A stretch of DNA of 64,000 nucleotides from Paenibacillus hemerocallicola (lineage in GTDB: Bacteria > Bacillota > Bacilli > Paenibacillales > NBRC-103111): NCBI RefSeq assembly GCF_006265175.1, contig NZ_VDCQ01000010.1:113457-177456 (forward strand), written 5' to 3'. The notes under the pieces were generated by a model. It made no database searches. It was given only the letters and a program-made list of their open reading frames with translations, and was not told where the DNA came from. Below, piece by piece: positions 18,181-27,070 of this stretch (position 1 is the stretch's first letter; each line of letters opens with the position of its first letter). Position numbers and translations under genes: made by a program.

Positions 18181-18915
18181 TCAGTCTTTCTCCGCCGTGC
18201 TCTTCAGGAAAACCCATTCCATACCCGCCGGTCTTCGCTCGGAAACGCACAAGGAGCGCTCTTGCAAGCTCAAGCCTTGCAGCTCAGGGTAGTTTTCGGG
18301 ATCGCGTGGCGCGCTTTTCAGCAGCGTGACAGCATGCGTCTGCTCGAAGCGGGACAATATCGCCCGCTTGATGCCGGAATGAATAAAGTCATGCAATTCC
18401 ACCAGCATATCGCAATGGGATAACGACGGGACGAGGTCGGGATCCAGCAGCTCCAGCTCATACCCTTCGGCATCGCAAAATAGCAGCGTTCTCCGTTCTT
18501 TGCTCCGTTTCACTTTATCTTGAAGCGTTCCGGTATCGCAGAAGGGCTCGAGCTCCAGCCGGTCGATCGTCCCGTTTAATCGGGCCATTTCCCTGCATTT
18601 CCTCCGTGCCGAAGCTTTGATGTCATAAGCGATGATCCGCGCCTTCCTCATTCGGAGCGCGAGCCCTACCGCATAATACCCGTCGCCGCAGCCGACATTG
18701 ACGATCCGCTTGTACCGCGCGGGAATGATTTCATTCTCGATTACGTCGTACAGCTCCTGCTCGTAAATGCCGAGCAGCTTCGTAACGAGCACGTTGATCG
18801 AAGGCTCGTTCAAGTAGCGCATGCCGGCAAAGGGACCGCGCCGAACCTTCGTACCGTACCGTTCTATAAAAGCCGTAGCGGCTTTCCCGTATAAATCTTC
18901 GCGGCGATTAGCCAT
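18181..18915 (-). CDS. SAM-dependent methyltransferase
   Basis: Protein of 244 residues with motif I as RIVNVGCGDGYYAVGLAL, a following IIAYDI acidic strand end and LLFCDAEGYE, which resembles the FkbM-like group. The preceding N-terminal helix is basic. The last 40 residues (SLQERSLCVSERRPAGMEWVFL) form a substrate-side lid typical of this group. It lies downstream of the ugd gene on the same strand, 49 bases away, and may be part of the galU-UXS-ugd unit. A role in O-methylation of a sugar is likely. Confidence 0.8.
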   Translation of the reverse strand: MANRREDLYGKAATAFIERYGTKVRRGPFAGMRYLNEPSINVLVTKLLGIYEQELYDVIENEIIPARYKRIVNVGCGDGYYAVGLALRMRKARIIAYDIKASARRKCREMARLNGTIDRLELEPFCDTGTLQDKVKRSKERRTLLFCDAEGYELELLDPDLVPSLSHCDMLVELHDFIHSGIKRAILSRFEQTHAVTLLKSAPRDPENYPELQGLSLQERSLCVSERRPAGMEWVFLKSTAEKD

Positions 18916-18964
18916 CTCGGTCGATCACCCCATTCGGTCCGCTTGCATGTCAAGGCTCCAAACA

Positions 18965-20344
18965 TTATCGGACCGTCCCGATCCCCATTCCTTCATACTC
19001 GTAGCCCCATTCGCCCCAGGGCGCCGTGCGCAGAAAATTGCGCGTATCCAGCATGTATGGGGTGCGCATGCGCTGACGCATCGCCTTCCAGTCCAATAAG
19101 GCATATTCTTCCCAATGCGTCAGCAGCAGGAGAGCGTCCGTCCCGTTCGCCGTCTCTTCGCCCGTATCGCAATAACGGACTTGAAGATTCGGATTCAAGG
19201 CTTGGAACATCGCCTTTCCTTGAGGATCGTGAACGGCGACCGTCGCCCCCAGCTCCAAAAGGCTGCCGATAATGACGGACGCTTGCGTTTGCCGGGCATC
19301 GTCGGTATTCGGCTTGAACGTCAGCCCCAATATTCCGATCCGTTTGCCGATCAACGATTTCAGACGCCGCCGGACTTTCTCCACGCAATAGTCGTGCATG
19401 CCCCGGTTCGATTCGACCGCGGCCTTGACTACCGTCAGCTCGCTGCCGTATTTGCGGCTCGCGGACAGCAGCTCCGCGGTATCCTTAGGGAAACAGCTGC
19501 CGCTCCAGCCGCTCGATACTTGCAAAAATTTACTGCCGATACGCGAATCGAGCCCGACTCCCGCGGCCACGTCCGTTACGTCGGCCCCGATCGCTTCGCA
19601 CAGCTTCGCCACCTCGTTAATGTAGCTGATTTTGACCGCGAGGAAGGCGTTGGACACATATTTGATCATCTCGGCGCTGCCCTCGTCCGTCTCGAAATAA
19701 ATCGTGTCCGCTTTCGGTTGAGCCGGCTGCGGAATGACGTCAGCCAGACTGCTGTAATTATGGCGCTCAAGCAGCGGACGATACAGCTGCTTCAATATGC
19801 GCCGCGCTTCCGGATCCATCGTCCCGATGACGATCCGGTCCGGATAAAATACGTCTTCGAGCGCGTAGCCTTCCCGCAAAAACTCCGGGTTGCTCGCGAC
19901 CGCGAACGCCTCGCCCCGCTTCAAGCCCGATCGCTCCTCGATCCGCGAGGCAACCAGACCGGCCGTGCCGACCGGAACGGTGGATTTGTCGACCACAACG
20001 GTGAAGCGGTCCGGATTGATCGCGGACCCGATACTGTCCGCGGCCGCCGACACATACGATAAGTCGGCCGTTCCGTCAGGCAGGGACGGAGTCCCGACCG
20101 CGATGAACACGGCGTCTGCTTCGGAGATCGAGTCATAACGGTCCGATGCCGTCAACAGCTGCCGACCGACCACGGAGCCGAGAAGAGCATCCAGACCCGG
20201 CTCATAGATCGGGCTCCTGCCCCCGTTGATCCGCTCCACCTTGCGCGGATCCGAGTCGATGACCGTAACGCGCCGTCCCGATGCCGCGAAAGCGGCGGCC
20301 GTCACGCTGCCGACATATCCGGCGCCTATTACCGCTATTTTCAT
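18965..20344 (-). CDS. ugd: UDP-glucose 6-dehydrogenase
   Basis: Oxidises UDP-glucose to UDP-glucuronate with two NAD. The 459-residue product has the N-terminal NAD site MKIAVIGAGYVGSVTAA, the SNPEFLREG substrate loop, the catalytic cysteine in SGSCFPKDTAEL (about residue 270) and the C-terminal TFKPNTDDAR block. Its ATG overlaps the stop of the UXS gene by four bases. It lies between the enzyme that makes UDP-glucose and the one that consumes UDP-glucuronate, so the operon encodes a full route to UDP-xylose. Confidence 0.95.
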   Translation of the reverse strand: MKIAVIGAGYVGSVTAAAFAASGRRVTVIDSDPRKVERINGGRSPIYEPGLDALLGSVVGRQLLTASDRYDSISEADAVFIAVGTPSLPDGTADLSYVSAAADSIGSAINPDRFTVVVDKSTVPVGTAGLVASRIEERSGLKRGEAFAVASNPEFLREGYALEDVFYPDRIVIGTMDPEARRILKQLYRPLLERHNYSSLADVIPQPAQPKADTIYFETDEGSAEMIKYVSNAFLAVKISYINEVAKLCEAIGADVTDVAAGVGLDSRIGSKFLQVSSGWSGSCFPKDTAELLSASRKYGSELTVVKAAVESNRGMHDYCVEKVRRRLKSLIGKRIGILGLTFKPNTDDARQTQASVIIGSLLELGATVAVHDPQGKAMFQALNPNLQVRYCDTGEETANGTDALLLLTHWEEYALLDWKAMRQRMRTPYMLDTRNFLRTAPWGEWGYEYEGMGIGTVR

Positions 20345-21312
20345 GGACGCGCTCCCCCTTGCATCCGCTCTCGGTAAGCCGCAATCGTACGGCGAAGTCC
20401 TTCCTCCAGCGTGACCTCCGGCTGCCAGCCGAGCAGCGACTTCGCTTTCGCGATGACGGGACGGCGCACCTTCGGATCGTCCTCCGGAAGCGGCATGTAG
20501 CGAATGCCGCCGGGCGCCCCGGACAAACGGATTACGGTATGGGCGACCTGCAAGATCGTATGCTCGACCGGGTTGCCGATATTGACGATTTCCCCGTCAG
20601 CCGCCTCCTTCTCCATCAGCAGGCGAAGTCCGCGAATCGTATCGTCCACATAGCAGAACGAACGGGTTTGGCTGCCGTCTCCATACACGGTCAGATCGTC
20701 GCCGGCGATCGCCTGGGTTACGAAGTTGGAGATCACCCTCCCGTCGTCGTTGCGCAGCCCGGCGGAATACGTGTTGAAAATGCGTGCGACCTTCACCGGA
20801 ACCCCGAAGCGGTGATAATATTCGTAGCAAAACACTTCGCCGAGTCTCTTCGCCTCGTCGTAGCAAGCGCGCGGCCCCCAAGTGTTGACATTTCCCCGGT
20901 ATAACTCGTCTTGGGGATGCACGAGCGGGTCCCCGTACGCCTCGCTCGTGCTCGAATAAACGAATTTGGCGCCGCGGCGCCGTGCCAGCTCCAGCATAAG
21001 CTTCGTACCGGTCGTATTCACCTCGATCGTATCGAACGGACGCGCCTGATAAAACTTCGGCGATGCCGGAGAAGCGAGGTGGAATATTTCCGTCACGCCT
21101 TCCAGCTCGGGTATCGACAGTACCCCGGGGTCCGTAACGTCGCAGCCGATAAAGACGAATCCGCCGACGCCGTCCGGAAAAGCCCGCAAATTGTCCGCTT
21201 TGCCCGTGCTCAAATTGTCGATTCCGACGACCTGCCGGCCTTCCGAGAGAAGCCGCGCAACCATATGGGAGCCGAGAAAGCCCGCCGCCCCCGTAACCAG
21301 CGTCTTGCTCAT
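20341..21312 (-). CDS. UDP-glucuronate decarboxylase (UDP-xylose synthase) of the SDR family
   Basis: Converts UDP-glucuronate to UDP-xylose through a 4-keto intermediate. The 323-residue product has TGAAGFLGSHM at the N-terminus, the UXS hallmark FHLASPASPKFY, YSSTSEAYGDPLVHPQ, GPRACYDEAKR (catalytic Tyr-x3-Lys) and RIFNTY. The CYDEAKR form of the active site separates it from UDP-glucose 4-epimerases. It overlaps both neighbours by four bases (galU upstream, ugd downstream), a sign of tight co-translation. UDP-xylose is uncommon in Bacillota surface polymers. Confidence 0.9.
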   Translation of the reverse strand: MSKTLVTGAAGFLGSHMVARLLSEGRQVVGIDNLSTGKADNLRAFPDGVGGFVFIGCDVTDPGVLSIPELEGVTEIFHLASPASPKFYQARPFDTIEVNTTGTKLMLELARRRGAKFVYSSTSEAYGDPLVHPQDELYRGNVNTWGPRACYDEAKRLGEVFCYEYYHRFGVPVKVARIFNTYSAGLRNDDGRVISNFVTQAIAGDDLTVYGDGSQTRSFCYVDDTIRGLRLLMEKEAADGEIVNIGNPVEHTILQVAHTVIRLSGAPGGIRYMPLPEDDPKVRRPVIAKAKSLLGWQPEVTLEEGLRRTIAAYRERMQGGARP

Positions 21313-22190
21313 GGCGTTTCTCCTCCTTCCGCAGCCATTTGGCGCAAAAATAAACGGAACGGCACCCGCAGCGCGTCGTCCTTGCAGGCGAGCTCGACCG
21401 TCGCCTTCAGAAAGCCCATCTTGTCCCCGACGTCGTATAGCTTCCCTTCAATAAGGCGGGCGTATATCGGATGCCGCTGCGTCCATTGCTGCAGCGCGTC
21501 CGTGAGCTGGATTTCTCCACCGATCCCGGCAGGCAAGTTTTCCAGAATGTGGAATATTTGCGGATCCATAACGTACCGGCCGATGATCGCCATATTGGAC
21601 GGAGGATCGGCAACCGGTTTTTCCACCAATCGCTTCACCCGGTAAAGATGCTCGCCCGCGGGCTCGCCGTCGATGACGCCGTACTTGCTTACATCCGACC
21701 ATTCGACCGCATCGACGGCGATGACCGGCGCCTGCTTCTCCTCGTATACGTCGAGCAGCTGCTTCAAGCACGGAACCTCGCTATCGACGATCATATCGCC
21801 GAGCAGGACGGCGAACGGCTCCTGTCCGATAAACTTGCGGGCGCACCAGACGGCATGACCCAAGCCGAGCGCCTGCTTCTGCCGGACGTAATGGATATCG
21901 GCCAAATTCGCGATGTCCTCGACCATTTTGAGCAAATGCTCTTTCCGCTGACCCTTCAGGTTCGCCTCCAGCTCGTGGTTGATGTCGAAATGGTCCTCGA
22001 TGGAACGTTTGTTCCTTCCCGTCACGATAATAATATCCTCGATTCCCGAGGCAACGGCTTCTTCTACGATGTATTGAATCGTCGGTTTGTCAACGACGGG
22101 GAGCATTTCCTTCGGCATGGCCTTCGTCGCGGGAAGAAATCTCGTCCCGAGGCCGGCTGCCGGAATAATCGCTTTTTTCACCCTTCTCAT
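21309..22190 (-). CDS. galU: UTP-glucose-1-phosphate uridylyltransferase
   Basis: Makes UDP-glucose from UTP and glucose-1-phosphate. The 293-residue product begins with VKKAIIPAAGLGTRFLPATK, followed by KEMLPVVDKPTIQYIVEEA, and carries ALGLGHAVWCA and the VEKP loop, all typical of bacterial GalU. Overlaps the preceding glycosyltransferase gene and the following UXS gene by four bases each. In this operon it feeds the UDP-GlcA and UDP-Xyl branch. Confidence 0.95.
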   Translation of the reverse strand: MRRVKKAIIPAAGLGTRFLPATKAMPKEMLPVVDKPTIQYIVEEAVASGIEDIIIVTGRNKRSIEDHFDINHELEANLKGQRKEHLLKMVEDIANLADIHYVRQKQALGLGHAVWCARKFIGQEPFAVLLGDMIVDSEVPCLKQLLDVYEEKQAPVIAVDAVEWSDVSKYGVIDGEPAGEHLYRVKRLVEKPVADPPSNMAIIGRYVMDPQIFHILENLPAGIGGEIQLTDALQQWTQRHPIYARLIEGKLYDVGDKMGFLKATVELACKDDALRVPFRLFLRQMAAEGGETP

Positions 22191-24844
22191 CTCATGTCTC
22201 CTTCATACCCGTACTCGACGGACAGCCACGGCTTCCGTACCGCGGATACGGCCGGTGCATACACGCCGTGGTTGCTCATGGCTCCCGTCTGCCACATGCG
22301 AGCCAATTGCGTGCAATCCCACCGGAAGACGGCCGCCCCCCTGGACAGCTTGCGGACGCTGCTGAAGATCGGCTTCGGCCGAACGCGCGGCTTGCGTCGG
22401 GCAACGGCTTGCGCGCTCCAGTCCGCGCTGATGCGATGGACCCGGATCGCATTCGTCCTGGCCGGAATATGCATGACCGCCGATTTGATCGTGACACCGG
22501 GCGGAAGCGTCGCCAGATCGAATGAAAAATAGCATCTGACCGCCTTGCCCTTGCGAATACGGCGGATGCGGTTCGGCCCGAGCGTGAGGGCATTTCCGGT
22601 TGCCGGACTAACCTCGGCTTCGTTCCCTGTCGCTCCCGGCTCCGGACCCGCATCGAGAATAGGCGGAGCCTCTTCGGCCGCGGGCTCCGGAACGGGCTGC
22701 GGGACGTCCGTTTCAAATCCGTCAATCTCTTCCGTATTTTCGTTTTCTTCATTGCCCTCAATCAGGGAGAGGACGCGATTCGCGTATCGGGACGCCGAAT
22801 GGTTGGCGGCCACATAGGCTCTGGATTGCTTTCGCATCTTCTTGCGAAGCTCCTTGTCTTCGTACAGGTGAAGCATGGCGTCGGACAGCCGCTTCCCTTC
22901 TCCCGTATCATTCTCCGTCTTGCGTACGACATCGTCGGGCAGTTCCAGATGAGCCCCCGCACCGAGCACGACCGTCGGCTTGCCGTAGGACATCATGTCG
23001 AGCAAATCCCCGGACAGCTCGCCTGAGCCCGGTTTGCGCAAAAATAAGCAGACATCGGATCGGATCATCCGGCTTCCGTATTCGTCCTCCCCCAGAGGGC
23101 CGATAAGCTCGACACGGTCCGATACCCCGAGCTCTTCCGCATGCGCCAGCAGCCGTTCGCGATAATCCGGATCGCACTCGCCCGCCGCCCACATCCGCAC
23201 GTCGTCATACCCGCTGTCGATAAGCCGCCGTATTCCATCGAGCGCCGAATCGAGCCCGTCGCCCGGCTCGATCCGTCCGCAGCTCGCGAAGGTGAAGTCG
23301 CGATCCATGATCGCGGATACCATGACGGGAAGCTTGACTGGCTTACGAAGCAGCTTGACGGATTTGCAGCCGTTCTCTTGCAGCCATCGTGCCGTCTCCT
23401 CATGATGGACGACGAACGTGCCCGCTTCGGCGGACAACAGCGATACGGCGCCGCTCGGCTCCTCATCGTCCACCAGGACGATACCGGGGTGCTGCCGCAC
23501 GAATTCCGGCACGCTCGCTTCGGGATCCGTATAGTCGACCTGATAAAGGATCGCTTTGTAATCCTCGGCCCTCTCGGGAAACTCCTCATGGCGAAACAGA
23601 CGGACCTTTCGGTTCCGCAAGAAATGCTCGGACAGACCGGATCCATTGCCGACATATAGATCGCAGTCATACTTTTCGGTCAATACGGGCAGCAGAAGCT
23701 GAAGGCGGTTGATCGAACCCGTTCGGACAGTTGACCGGGCCGCGAATATCGCCACCCGCTTCCGGCAAGCTTCGGAAAAGGCCCGCAGCGCTTTTTCCGC
23801 ACACGCCCTCCACTGGTATTTTCGCGCCTGCATCTTCCCTTTATCGACGAGAAAGCTCCTGGACGAACCTACGTTCAGCAGTACCTTCAATCCGATGTGA
23901 AGCTGTTCGGCATTGCACGGTTTGACCCGGTATATCGCGTTATCCCCCAATTCGTTCCATTCGCCGCGATCCGGCGCCAATACGGGCGTGCCGCACGCCA
24001 TCGCTTCCAGGAGCGGAAACCCGAAGCTTCCTTCCGTCCCGAGAAACGCCAACAACTCGGCGCCCCCATACAGGCTCGCCAGTTCCTCGCCGTCGACGGG
24101 ACCGGTCCATAGCAGACGTTCCCGCACCCCGGCCGCATCGGCCAAAGCCAGCAGCTTTTCCCGCTCTTGACCGACGGCATCGTCCGCGATCACCAGACTT
24201 AATGGATCGTCCAGCTCCCGGCACGCCATGCCGAAAGCGGCGATCAGAGCTTTCCCTTGCCGTCCGGAAAGCCCGGTCCCCGCGCATAATACATACCGGC
24301 CCGGTATACCGTAACGGGAAAGGTGTTGCTCCGTTATCTCGACCGGACCGAACAGCGGGTCGATCCCTCCCGAGATGACGTCGATTTTTTCCGCCTGGAT
24401 GCCGGCCGACGAGGCCACCGCCTGCTTGAGCGAATCCGTCGGGGTCAACACCAGGTCGCAGCTCCGGAGGAAGCCGGGAGCTTGCCCGGTCGGTTCGTTG
24501 TTCCGCTCATCCGGCTGACGGCCGTCCTTCACTTCCGGCGAAGACCACTCGAGGAGCAGGGCCGCCACTTTCGTTCTGCCGAACCATTCCTTATGCCAGG
24601 TTTGCTCCTCGCCAATGAACGGATCGGTTATGACGAACAAATCGACCGCATGCTCTGTCAAAAAACGGCCGACATGCTCTTGCCGCCGCTCGAGGGTATC
24701 CCCTTCCGCCTCCGGAATATAACGAATAAACGTATGCTCCGGACCGCGCTGAGCGAGCGCCTCGAATAAATGGTCCAAATACCGCCCCTTCGCGAGTCCG
24801 ACGAAATGGGGCTCGAGAGAGGGGCTGCATAACGCGATTTTCAT
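22187..24844 (-). CDS. Double glycosyltransferase (GT4-type) with C-terminal DNRLRE-like domain
   Basis: Product of 885 residues with three parts. Residues about 1-360 form a GT-B transferase with SFGFPLLEAMACGTPVLAPD at the donor site. Residues about 375-700 form a second, more diverged GT-B-like module starting VAIFAARSTVRTGSINRL. A Pro/Glu-rich linker (about 700-760) leads to a C-terminal beta domain: CYFSFDLATLPPG, SAVMHIPARTNAIRVHR, ADWSAQAV, and FRWDCTQLARMWQ followed by NHGVYAP, which matches the layout of DNRLRE repeats usually found on secreted proteins. Start at 24844 with AAGGTGGTGAATTT. The open frame extends to 24958 into a repeat and is rejected. Heads the galU-UXS-ugd operon. 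Confidence 0.85.
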   Translation of the reverse strand: MKIALCSPSLEPHFVGLAKGRYLDHLFEALAQRGPEHTFIRYIPEAEGDTLERRQEHVGRFLTEHAVDLFVITDPFIGEEQTWHKEWFGRTKVAALLLEWSSPEVKDGRQPDERNNEPTGQAPGFLRSCDLVLTPTDSLKQAVASSAGIQAEKIDVISGGIDPLFGPVEITEQHLSRYGIPGRYVLCAGTGLSGRQGKALIAAFGMACRELDDPLSLVIADDAVGQEREKLLALADAAGVRERLLWTGPVDGEELASLYGGAELLAFLGTEGSFGFPLLEAMACGTPVLAPDRGEWNELGDNAIYRVKPCNAEQLHIGLKVLLNVGSSRSFLVDKGKMQARKYQWRACAEKALRAFSEACRKRVAIFAARSTVRTGSINRLQLLLPVLTEKYDCDLYVGNGSGLSEHFLRNRKVRLFRHEEFPERAEDYKAILYQVDYTDPEASVPEFVRQHPGIVLVDDEEPSGAVSLLSAEAGTFVVHHEETARWLQENGCKSVKLLRKPVKLPVMVSAIMDRDFTFASCGRIEPGDGLDSALDGIRRLIDSGYDDVRMWAAGECDPDYRERLLAHAEELGVSDRVELIGPLGEDEYGSRMIRSDVCLFLRKPGSGELSGDLLDMMSYGKPTVVLGAGAHLELPDDVVRKTENDTGEGKRLSDAMLHLYEDKELRKKMRKQSRAYVAANHSASRYANRVLSLIEGNEENENTEEIDGFETDVPQPVPEPAAEEAPPILDAGPEPGATGNEAEVSPATGNALTLGPNRIRRIRKGKAVRCYFSFDLATLPPGVTIKSAVMHIPARTNAIRVHRISADWSAQAVARRKPRVRPKPIFSSVRKLSRGAAVFRWDCTQLARMWQTGAMSNHGVYAPAVSAVRKPWLSVEYGYEGDMR

Positions 24845-24910
24845 AAATTCACCACCTTGATCGGTTGGAAAACACCGTTTGTTTCGCGGCTTTTCCGACA
24901 TATATGAAGT

Positions 24911-25021
24911 ATATGCGCCCGAAGATGGCGTACTTGGACCGTTAACCCTACGATGCATAAATTGGCGTTTGACCTATAGAAGAGAAGCCGGTGTAATCAT
25001 TTGGATGATTTCACCGGCTTC
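24911..25021. repeat. 111-bp intergenic repeat, copy A
   Basis: Read on the minus strand it consists of a hairpin, then GGTCAAA, a conserved core AGGGTTAACGGTCCAAGTA and CTTCGGGCGCATAT. Copy B at 25774-25884 has the same layout and length, with roughly three quarters of bases identical by eye. This copy lies downstream of the APS kinase and just upstream of the large glycosyltransferase gene. It may carry a promoter together with the terminator. Confidence 0.8.
24984..25021 (-). terminator. Terminator hairpin after the APS kinase gene
   Basis: GAAGCCGGTG pairs with CACCGGCTTC and an inner AATCAT/ATGATT extension closes the loop. It lies 5 bases past the stop of the APS kinase gene and is part of repeat copy A. 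Confidence 0.65.
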
Positions 25022-25025
25022 TTGT

Positions 25026-25646
25026 TCATGACCGATCCGGAATTTCTTTGAATATATAGTTGTGGAATAATAAAAAGTCCAGAATCTGCGCGACCGACTC
25101 GCTTACCGGCTGTCTGTCCGATTCTATAATGATTTCCGGTCGGAGCGGAGGCTCATAAGGAGCGGAAATGCCGGTAAACTCCAAAATTTCCCCGGCCTTC
25201 GCTTTTTTGTACAGCCCTTTCGGATCTCGCCTTTCGCATTCGCCCAGCGAACATTTCACATAAATCTCGATAAAATTTCCGTTGCCGAATATCGATCGCG
25301 CCATATCGCGATCCGCGCGGTAAGGCGAAATGAACGCCGTAACGGTTACAATCCCCGCATCTACAAATAGCTTCGCCGTCTCCGCGATTCTGCGATTATT
25401 TTCTTTGCGGTCTTCCGGACTGAATCCGAGGTTCCGGTTCAAGCCGTGACGGATATTATCCCCATCGAGCACGTAAGAACGGCAATTCAGGTTGAATAAC
25501 TCCTTCTCGATTTCATAAGCCAAAGTCGATTTCCCCGAACCGGACAACCCGGTTAACCATAATACGCAGCTCTTGTGTTTATTCAACCGGCAGCGGTCTT
25601 CTCTCCCGATTTGGGATGGGTGCCACGTTATATGTTGTTCCGACAA
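25026..25646 (-). CDS. cysC: Adenylylsulfate (APS) kinase
   Basis: Phosphorylates APS to PAPS. The 206-residue product has the P-loop [15 protein letters not shown], the substrate segment [16 protein letters not shown] followed by [11 protein letters not shown], and [10 protein letters not shown], all diagnostic for CysC. Starts at TTG with GGGGGGAGGG just upstream. Immediately upstream is a remnant of an ATP sulfurylase gene, which would have supplied APS. PAPS could serve assimilation or sulfation of a glycan; no sulfotransferase is seen in the window. Both sides of the gene carry copies of the same 111-bp repeat. Confidence 0.92.
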   Translation of the reverse strand: MSEQHITWHPSQIGREDRCRLNKHKSCVLWLTGLSGSGKSTLAYEIEKELFNLNCRSYVLDGDNIRHGLNRNLGFSPEDRKENNRRIAETAKLFVDAGIVTVTAFISPYRADRDMARSIFGNGNFIEIYVKCSLGECERRDPKGLYKKAKAGEILEFTGISAPYEPPLRPEIIIESDRQPVSESVAQILDFLLFHNYIFKEIPDRS

Positions 25647-25649
25647 CCA

Positions 25650-25775
25650 CTATCCCTCCCCCCTATGTTTCATACCCTCCAACAATATTTCCGCAACCTC
25701 CGGTCTCGTGAATTCCGCAGGAGGACAGATACCGTCCCTGAGCAAAGAGCGGACTTTCGTGCCCGACAAATGCAT
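25650..25775 (-). pseudogene. C-terminal remnant of sulfate adenylyltransferase (ATP sulfurylase)
   Basis: Short minus-strand frame of 41 codons from an ATG at 25775. It contains [13 protein letters not shown] and [18 protein letters not shown], the very end of Sat-type ATP sulfurylases (family length about 380-390). Everything before this is gone; the fragment starts inside repeat copy B. Its stop lies 3 bases before the TTG of the APS kinase gene, in the usual sat-cysC order, so a sat-cysC operon lost most of sat and the repeat now abuts the break. Too short to be an enzyme. Confidence 0.85.
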
Positions 25776-25884
25776 ATGCGCCCGAAGAAACTATACTTGG
25801 ACCGTTAACCCTGCGGCGCATTAATAGGCGATTTGACCAATGCGAAGAAGCCGATGAGATCAACTCGTCGATTTCACCGGCTTC
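25774..25884. repeat. 111-bp intergenic repeat, copy B
   Basis: Same order of elements as copy A: hairpin, GGTCAAA, AGGGTTAACGGTCCAAGTA core and CTTCGGGCGCATAT on the minus strand. The stem differs from copy A but still pairs (one G-U pair), so the hairpin appears conserved. It lies downstream of the GT61 gene ending at 25919 and directly upstream of the sat remnant. Confidence 0.8.
25847..25884 (-). terminator. Terminator hairpin after the GT61 gene
   Basis: GAAGCCGATG pairs with CACCGGCTTC (one wobble pair). It lies 35 bases past the stop of the GT61 gene on the minus strand and is the hairpin part of repeat copy B. Confidence 0.6.
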
Positions 25885-25918
25885 TTCAGCACAGGCCATA
25901 CCGTGACGGAGGGATCGG

Positions 25919-27070
25919 CTATTCCTGGACTCCGAGCAGCTTCAACATACCCGAGAAAGCCTCAAGATCGACCGTTATCGGTTCCATGCGATACCCGATG
26001 TCCCCAATACCCGAGCTTATCTGTTGACGCTCGCCTTGACCGATGAAATAGCAGTAGTCCAGTTGGACAATGTTGCTCATGTACCAATACAACGGATTTA
26101 CATAATTAGGCGAGAACAGCTCGAGCACACGTGTTCCGGATTGGCAAAACATAAGATTGGTCAACCCGGCTCCGTGCGGTGCGACAATGATATCGGCGGA
26201 AGCGAACGTTCGGATCTGGTCGGCTACCGGCATATGTCCGGGTACGATGATTTTAAAGCCGCAGGACTCGACCATTTCCGTGATGCGGTCTTCATTCGTC
26301 ACAACGCGATGAGCGGCATCTCCGCGGCTGACATAAATACGTTCATATCCCTCGATAAGACGGGAATGCACGCTGTTCATCAGTTCCGAGCGCAAATATT
26401 GAATCGCCCACTTGGCCATGGAATGCGGAGTAAGCGGCAAAAGTTGAAGCATTTCCAGAGAGGGAACAACCAGCCTCTTTGCTTTCAAGTGCATCCCTCT
26501 TCTGCTTTGCATGATTTTATGGCCGGGTATGCCAAGCATGGACAGCGTTTCGGTTTGGAATGCGGCGGAGTCATTGCCGTTGATCAAGTATTTGTCAATA
26601 GGGATGCCGCTTAGATCCAGCAAGTGAATTCGTGCCAACACATCGCCCAACCAATGGTAATAATTCGATTCCCAAGCGTAACTCAAAACGGCGACGGTCT
26701 CGGCGGTATAGTCGGCTTGAGGCAAATCCGCATGCTGAAAAACGGGATGGGCCGCATTCGGAAAATGATATTGCATCGATACGTCCCATATCAACTTGTT
26801 GTCCGGGGCAATGACCGCAATCGTCCGGTCTTCCGCCACCCAATAACGGCCTTCGGGCAATACGCCGACGAATGCTTTCGGTATGCCAACGGATTTGGAC
26901 CGGAAGTTCGGATGATCCTGCGCATCGGGTCCTGCCGCTTTCGTGAGGCTAACCGTCTCCTCCGGGTACAGTACGCCTTGCAACTCGTGATCGGGGTACT
27001 TTCTCGAACGGGATGTCTCGACCCAGCTCCACAACGATTCGTATATGCCGTCCGGAATGGCTTCTCTCAT
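25919..27070 (-). CDS. GT61 (DUF563) family glycosyltransferase
   Basis: Protein of 383 residues with YYHWLGDVLARIHLL, VAPHGAGLTNLMFC and SGTRVLELFSPNYVNP. The frame runs on to 27190, but the ATG at 27070 has AAAGAGGGTG upstream and aligns with the paralogue at 4268 (REAIPDGIYESLWSWVETSR against SEATPRGAYPSLWDWVETSR), so it is used. It is also the closest intact relative of the pseudogene at 3519-4271. Likely in the same transcript as the coiled-coil gene at 27496. Confidence 0.88.
   Translation of the reverse strand: MREAIPDGIYESLWSWVETSRSRKYPDHELQGVLYPEETVSLTKAAGPDAQDHPNFRSKSVGIPKAFVGVLPEGRYWVAEDRTIAVIAPDNKLIWDVSMQYHFPNAAHPVFQHADLPQADYTAETVAVLSYAWESNYYHWLGDVLARIHLLDLSGIPIDKYLINGNDSAAFQTETLSMLGIPGHKIMQSRRGMHLKAKRLVVPSLEMLQLLPLTPHSMAKWAIQYLRSELMNSVHSRLIEGYERIYVSRGDAAHRVVTNEDRITEMVESCGFKIIVPGHMPVADQIRTFASADIIVAPHGAGLTNLMFCQSGTRVLELFSPNYVNPLYWYMSNIVQLDYCYFIGQGERQQISSGIGDIGYRMEPITVDLEAFSGMLKLLGVQE

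Noticed and set aside
16865-18250. 461-codon minus-strand frame across the GT61 gene at 16991
   Set aside because: Antisense shadow; residue make-up (Arg, His, Gln rich) and lack of motifs are typical of such frames.
24905-24935. Sigma-K promoter at the CATATAC block of repeat copy A
   Set aside because: The nearest AC lies 14 bases from the CATA element, and copy B does not keep a CATAnnnTA match.
24911-25021. Riboswitch in the leader of the large glycosyltransferase gene
   Set aside because: The repeat folds as a simple hairpin plus linear blocks; I see no pattern of a known riboswitch class, so it is reported only as a repeat.
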